Part shown: positions 21,968 through 22,524 of the stretch, piece by piece
Layout of the letters: each line of letters opens with the position of its first letter
How positions within the stretch are numbered: the stretch's first letter is position 1
Virus record (IMG/VR): IMGVR_UViG_3300030117_002091
Span: 1-22,524 of that record
Reading direction: 5' to 3' (one strand)
Length of the DNA: 22,524 bases
Source: a virus
Made by a program: the position numbers and the translations under genes
The notes under the pieces: model-generated
What the model saw: only the letters and a program-made list of their open reading frames with translations
Database searches by the model: none
What the model was told of the DNA's origin: nothing

Positions 21968-22524
21968 GTATATTGAATCTGCTCTAATACTAAACTTAGA
22001 TACTAAAGAAAAAATAAGGGACTTCAAATATAGTGCAAAAGATTTTGCCAAACATGGGGACGCATATAATTTCCTAAATGATTACTTTGACAAGTATGGG
22101 AAATTTCCAAGTAAAGAAGATTTATGTGATAATTACCCAACATTAGATAGTTCCGCTTATAGTTCTAATTTTGATTATTCTTTAGAAGAATTTAAACAAC
22201 ACGTATTAGAAAGAACTATTTTAAGTAGTATTAGAGAAAAAGTTGGAAGAGATGGTTCAAGGGTTAAGGAAAACCCTAAAAAAGTTTTATCTGATTTAAT
22301 GGTAAAACTTACAGATATTGACGTTGACTTTGATGAGGATGTTGAAGCGTATGACGATGGCAACTTATCAAGGCTTGACGATTATAAAGAGCGTACTAGA
22401 ATAAGGGAGATGGGCGAAGGGCTTATGGGTGTAAGAACTAGTTTTAGTTCTATCAATACTCAGGGCGTAGGATGGATGCCAGGAGACTTGGTAGCAGCCT
22501 TCGCTAGACCCACAATAGGAAAGA
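21954..22524 (+). CDS. Replicative DNA helicase, DnaB-like (5' part, partial)
   Basis: The start is GTG 21954. An in-frame TAG at 21948-21950 blocks anything further upstream, and AGGAG (21943-21947) gives a 6-base spacer. It overlaps the previous gene by 14 bases. The visible 190 residues begin with a helical N-terminal domain (YIESALILNLDTKEKIRDF, then KYGKFPSKEDL). The core domain starts near residue 150 (MGVRTSFSSINTQGVGW), followed by MPGDLVAAFARPTIGK, where ARPTIGK (184-190) is the Walker A loop of the DnaB/gp41 superfamily 4 helicases. The window ends inside the P-loop. It marks the switch from structural to replication genes. Confidence 0.8.
   Translation, partial: MASYEYIESALILNLDTKEKIRDFKYSAKDFAKHGDAYNFLNDYFDKYGKFPSKEDLCDNYPTLDSSAYSSNFDYSLEEFKQHVLERTILSSIREKVGRDGSRVKENPKKVLSDLMVKLTDIDVDFDEDVEAYDDGNLSRLDDYKERTRIREMGEGLMGVRTSFSSINTQGVGWMPGDLVAAFARPTIGK

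Noticed and set aside
1-22524. tRNA genes, CRISPR arrays or integration sites
   Set aside because: Gaps between genes are at most about 60 bases. None can hold a tRNA cloverleaf, and no short regularly spaced non-coding repeats are present.

Overview
This window is part of the genome of an AT-rich, long-tailed (siphovirus-like) bacteriophage. All supported genes lie on the + strand, packed end to end with start/stop overlaps. No gap exceeds about 60 bases, and I see no tRNA, rRNA, CRISPR array, insertion sequence or integrase. The fibre proteins are rich in Ser/Thr/Gly/Ala/Asp and carry motifs familiar from fibres of marine phages (for example 'AELNLLDG', 'TQTLTNKSL' and an 'ADAD..D..K' motif). 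Strong AGGAGG-type ribosome-binding sites and a sigma-70-like gene point to a bacterial host. 'Marine' is inference from the protein style; the host cannot be named from sequence alone.

Layout. (1) 1-10004, fibre/adhesin region: the end of a small structural gene, a 1039-residue repeat-rich fibre, a small beta-rich virion protein, then two tandem two-gene cassettes. Each cassette is a large fibre (TTG start, near-identical N-terminus, predicted seven-bladed propeller) followed by a smaller gene starting MSKILV.NDT. (2) 10064-11877, neck: a coiled-coil protein, a gp6-like head-tail connector with an extra N-terminal domain, and a tail-terminator-like protein. (3) 11929-20574, tail: an unusually large tail-tube protein, two overlapping tail assembly chaperone frames with an in-phase A AAA AAA slippery heptamer (programmed -1 frameshift), the tape measure, a distal-tail-like protein, and a 1183-residue hub/tip protein ending in a self-cleaving S74 intramolecular chaperone. 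(4) 20574-22524, regulation and replication: a small conserved protein, an HTH plus zinc-finger protein, a sigma factor of T4 gp55 size and layout, a small basic protein, and the start of a DnaB-like replicative helicase (GTG start, cut by the window edge in its Walker A motif).

How the parts fit. The tail genes run in the usual siphovirus order from connector to hub, but a 10-kb adhesin block sits before the neck genes. Gaps wider than about 45 bases often hold a GTATAATA-like element with no recognisable -35 box, which would suit recognition by the phage's own gp55-like sigma. The most notable signals are the duplicated fibre cassette with diverged propellers, heavy synonymous divergence between near-identical protein repeats, a 'TV.RG..TTAATH' module spread over three unrelated tail genes, and the candidate late sigma/promoter pair.
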